A stretch of 64,000 bases of DNA from NCBI GenBank assembly GCA_963691705.1, contig OY829539.1, positions 20,444,407-20,508,406 on the forward strand, read 5' to 3'. Origin of the DNA: Viola odorata (Eukaryota; Streptophyta; Magnoliopsida; Malpighiales; Violaceae). This document shows, one piece after another, positions 61,605-64,000 of this stretch (position 1 is the stretch's first letter; each line of letters starts with the position of its first letter). The notes below the pieces were generated by a model. It made no database searches. It saw nothing but the letters and a program-made list of their open reading frames with translations, and was not told where the DNA came from. The translations under genes and the position numbers were made by a program.

Positions 61605-62104
61605 TTCTAATTGAATTTATTTGATTATTTATAGAGTAAGCAGAAGTGGAGAATGAGTAAACAATCACTGAATTGTGATTTGGATGGATGTACTGTAGGA
61701 TTGTTCTGTTCTTTCTTGTAGTTGGCTGCAACTTTTTTAGATTAACATGTATATGAAATTGATGGAGCAATCATGGTTCATTGCTTAGTTAGGTTCTTGC
61801 ATGTTTATGTTTTAGAGTTGAATTGTGATTTGGAGATACAGTAGGGCTGTTTTGTAATGATTTCGGAATTTGGAACTTATATGAAAATTTGGTACTGGTT
61901 TTTCAAATTTGATATTTGTATGAAAATTTTAGAATTTTGGTTTTTTGTCCGAAAACCAAATTTTCGAACTTAAAAGTTCGGTTTCGGAAGTTCAGTTTCT
62001 AGAAAACGGAACTTCGGAACGGAATGAAATTCTAGAATTTCAGAATTTTGGTTATTGGAAGTTCGGAAGTTCAGAATTTTGGAAAAAAACCATGAACACC
62101 CTTA

Positions 62105-62112
62105 ACTCAGCC
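62105..62112. repeat. hAT target-site duplication, right
   Basis: ACTCAGCC, identical to 58130-58137. Confidence 0.92.
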
Positions 62113-62516
62113 AATCAAACTGGCTGCCATTACCCATCTCCACCAAAAAACCGCCACTGCTGCCAATTAACTCAAACTCAGGCCACCAAACCTCCACCGT
62201 ATCCATCACCAACCAAATCCGACCCAAAAATCACTTCCGTTGTGCTTTGTGGTCTGCGGTAAGGAGGAGAGAAAAGAGAGGAAAAAAGAAAGAGAGGAAG
62301 GTGATGTCGACTGAGTGAGGAAAGGAAAGAAAGAGAAGAAAAGAAGGAAAAGAAAAAAGATAGGTGAGAATGACATGCCTTGTTAATTGCCAAAAAAACT
62401 AAGGGCATTTTTGAAACAGCAACCAATAAAATAACAAAAAAATATCATCCCACTCAGATGCGCTACTATGTTGGAACGACACACAAAAGTATCCAGAGGG
62501 AGTATAATATAATTAA
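62113..62516. other. Non-coding stretch right of the hAT element
   Basis: Continuation of the CA-rich host DNA, then a purine-rich tract (about 62265-62360) and a Stowaway-like right end (62493-62502). No gene. Confidence 0.5.
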
Positions 62517-62692
62517 TGTTGAAGAAATAAAAGTTACCGAGTCTCTTTTAATGGAATGACTGTCTGCTTTGGGCATGAGCCCGCACTGTGTTTACAAAAG
62601 GCCTCATTTCATTAAGAGTTTCACTACTCTTGTATTTAATCTTTATTTCTCTTTTATTTCCGATGTGGGAATTTGGTTCGCACACCTCAACA
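62517..62692 (-). repeat. TRIM LTR
   Basis: 176 bp. On the minus strand it runs TGTTGAGGTGTGCG to CTTCAACA and matches the TRIM LTRs at 12462 and 42349 (shared: attcccacatcgg-like motif, gagtagtgaaactctta, gcgggct). On the minus strand a purine run, GAAGGGGAGAT, lies just before its start and is a polypurine tract, so this is a 3' LTR. Confidence 0.8.
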
Positions 62693-62996
62693 ATCTCCCC
62701 TTCGAACTAAGTACCACAAAACCCACAACCTAGGCTCACCAATCTCCCCTCAAATAAAGTACCATCGAGCCCACCACTAGGGCTCAACAATATCCCCCTC
62801 GAACTATATACCACAAGGCTCGGTCTAAGAGACCTAGCGGGTACACTTTCCAGCTCAACCTGGAGATCCACCATACTTCTTCCTATTCGGACTGAAGATT
62901 CTTCACACTTTTCCAGTTCGGCCTAGAGATTGTTCATGTGCCACCCACATCAAAGCCCATTGCACAAGCCCAACCGAACCTTCGGCTCCGCTACCA
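62693..62996 (-). mobile_element. TRIM internal region with primer-binding site
   Basis: On the minus strand it starts with TGGTAGCGGAGCC (62996-62984), then GAAGGTTCGG and GTGGGTGGCAC as in the TRIM at 12641 onward. No coding capacity. A TRIM LTR should precede the primer-binding site, but here the LTR of a copia element does. Confidence 0.75.
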
Positions 62997-62998
62997 AT

Positions 62999-63434
62999 TG
63001 TTGTGAATAATTGACCTTATTCACCTTTGAAGCAACTCACACAATAAAAAACTCTAAAAGTAAAAGAGTAAGGAACAGAGAAAGAAAACTTTATTTTTAC
63101 GTGGAAAACTTTTGCAGGTAAAAATCACGGGCAAACTAGAGAAAATTTCACTATGATCATCAAAGTACAAAGTACAACTTATGAGAATACCAATACCATA
63201 GGACCCTATTTATCCACCGCATGGAAGTATTCTAAACTCTTTTAGAATCCTTCTCGGCTACAATCTCCTAGTTCTACTCGGTCACAATTTCCTAATACAT
63301 GTATGACAAGTATAGAAGACTTCTACACCGCTTCAACCTTCTAGCACATGTAATACAAGTTCTAAAATAATTAGGACACTTATGGGCCGACATAACTTGG
63401 GCCTATATTTAATATTTCAAGCCAATATTTAACA
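62999..63434 (-). repeat. Copia LTR
   Basis: 436 bp. On the minus strand it runs TGTTAAATATTGGC to TATTCACAACA. A TATA-like GATAAATAG lies near 63213. It is preceded on the minus strand by a purine-rich CAAGGTGGAGAT polypurine tract (about 63435-63446), next to copia RNase H, so it is the 3' LTR of that element. Two bases after it comes the TRIM primer-binding site. Confidence 0.85.
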
Positions 63435-63522
63435 ATCTCCACCTTGGCTTGAAATCTCTTCCATCATCAACTCTGAAATACATCATCACTGACTTGCCAA
63501 TGCCCTTAAGGGCCTAGTGTGT

Positions 63523-64000
63523 CTACACCACACTAACCAAGTCTAGGCAATGCCTAAACTTGTCCACCACCATTGTCTTGGTCAACATATCAACTGCATT
63601 GTCTTGAGTACCAACCTTCACAAGATCAATCTCACTAGAATTCATCAATTCTCTAACCTTGTGATACATCACAGCAATATGTTTCGTTCTAGCATGGTAT
63701 ACTTGATTCTTGGCTAAGTGAATCACACTCTGACTATCACAATGTAATCGAATATTTTTATGATTATAATCAATCTCCGAAACCATTCCCTTCAACCACA
63801 CTACTTCCTTAGCCGCCTCTGTCACAACCATATACTCTGCCTCTATTGTAGACAAAGCTACTATAGACTGCATTGTAGATCTCCAACTAACATGACCACT
63901 AGACAATAATAAAATATACCCTATAGTAGACTTTCTATTATCTAAATTCCCATCATAATCAAAATCCACAAACCTAACAAGAGATAACTCATCATCACAA
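63523..64000 (-). CDS. Ty1/copia pol, RNase H domain (partial, runs off the edge)
   Basis: The frame is open to the right edge of the window and ends at a TAG at 63523. It has the copia RNase H pattern: DYDGN....KSTIGYILLLSSG, VALSTIEAEYM, KEVVWL, LHCDSQSVIHLAKN, YHARTKHI, KVRELM and DMLTK near the C-terminus. RNase H removes the RNA template during reverse transcription. No lesion is seen in this part. The stop lies about 75 bp before the polypurine tract and 3' LTR, as usual for copia. Gag, protease, integrase and RT would lie beyond the window. Confidence 0.92.
   Translation of the reverse strand, partial: CDDELSLVRFVDFDYDGNLDNRKSTIGYILLLSSGHVSWRSTMQSIVALSTIEAEYMVVTEAAKEVVWLKGMVSEIDYNHKNIRLHCDSQSVIHLAKNQVYHARTKHIAVMYHKVRELMNSSEIDLVKVGTQDNAVDMLTKTMVVDKFRHCLDLVSVV

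Larger units (their letters stand above)
58138..62104 (+). mobile_element. hAT transposon, full length, transposase broken
   Basis: 3967 bp between 8-bp direct repeats. Terminal inverted repeats are CAGGGGTGTTCAT (58138-58150) and ATGAACACCCTTA (62092-62104), 11 of 13 matching; the duplicated 5' end at 56779 has TAGGGGTGTTCAT, 12 of 13. Subterminal regions at both ends are dense in ttcggtt, gaaatt and gttcgg motifs, likely transposase-binding sites. A TATA box is at 58314-58320 (TATATAA), followed by a leader and a 5'-UTR intron. The transposase has stops, frameshifts and a lost catalytic Asp, so the element is non-autonomous. Confidence 0.93.
57631..62502. mobile_element. Possible Stowaway-like host element interrupted by the hAT
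   Basis: The left end CTCTCTCCGTTCG is flanked by TA (57629-57630), the right end CCAGAGGGAG by TA (62503-62504). Removing the hAT and one target copy leaves about 900 bp, plausible for a non-autonomous Tc1/mariner-type element. The inverted match is short (CTCYCTCYG), so this is tentative. Confidence 0.35.

Noticed and set aside
1..64000. tRNA, rRNA or miRNA genes
   Set aside because: No cloverleaf with A and B boxes, and no rRNA core sequence, was recognised by eye; a dedicated search was not possible.

Overview
The window is nuclear DNA from a flowering plant, most likely a eudicot. This rests on spliced genes with AT-rich introns, a plant BAHD acyltransferase, plant-type Ty3/gypsy and Ty1/copia LTR elements, TRIM elements, Stowaway, Harbinger and hAT MITEs, and a hAT transposase of the RICESLEEPER/DAYSLEEPER kind. 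The species cannot be fixed from the sequence. Nearly everything outside two acyltransferase genes is transposon-derived or AT-rich non-coding DNA.

Layout. 1-1003: truncated gypsy integrase (minus). 1004-15711: first copy of a large tandem duplication. It carries a foldback-like element, MITEs, the first BAHD gene (7483-10479), a non-autonomous hAT element and a decayed Athila-like gypsy relic with a TRIM nested in it. 15712-23948: sequence between the copies, with a 47-bp minisatellite, a ~180-bp tandem array and LTR-like non-coding DNA. 23949-27980: a third, partial copy of the left part of the duplication. 28385-45574: second full copy, with the second BAHD gene (37470-40260). 46447-54298: a complete gypsy element with two LTRs, PBS, PPT and a CAAAG target-site duplication, but broken ORFs. 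55526-55744: a lone, intron-bounded exon of fructose-bisphosphate aldolase. 56192-58930: a 1.37-kb tandem duplication that includes the 5' end of a hAT transposon. 58138-62104: the whole hAT transposon, with a broken transposase. 62517-64000: a TRIM body whose 5' LTR position is held by the LTR of a copia element that runs off the right edge.

Function. The only genes that look intact are the two BAHD acyltransferases, 476 codons each including the stop. They differ at three residues and resemble coniferyl alcohol acyltransferase, so the locus is best read as a recently duplicated specialised-metabolism gene. Each copy has since acquired its own MITE insertions, deletions and small rearrangements, which gives a usable record of events after the duplication.

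Limits. Alignments were made by eye. Duplication edges are good to tens of bases, LTR, TIR and TSD edges to the base. Family names for the relics are inferred from motifs, not from a database search.
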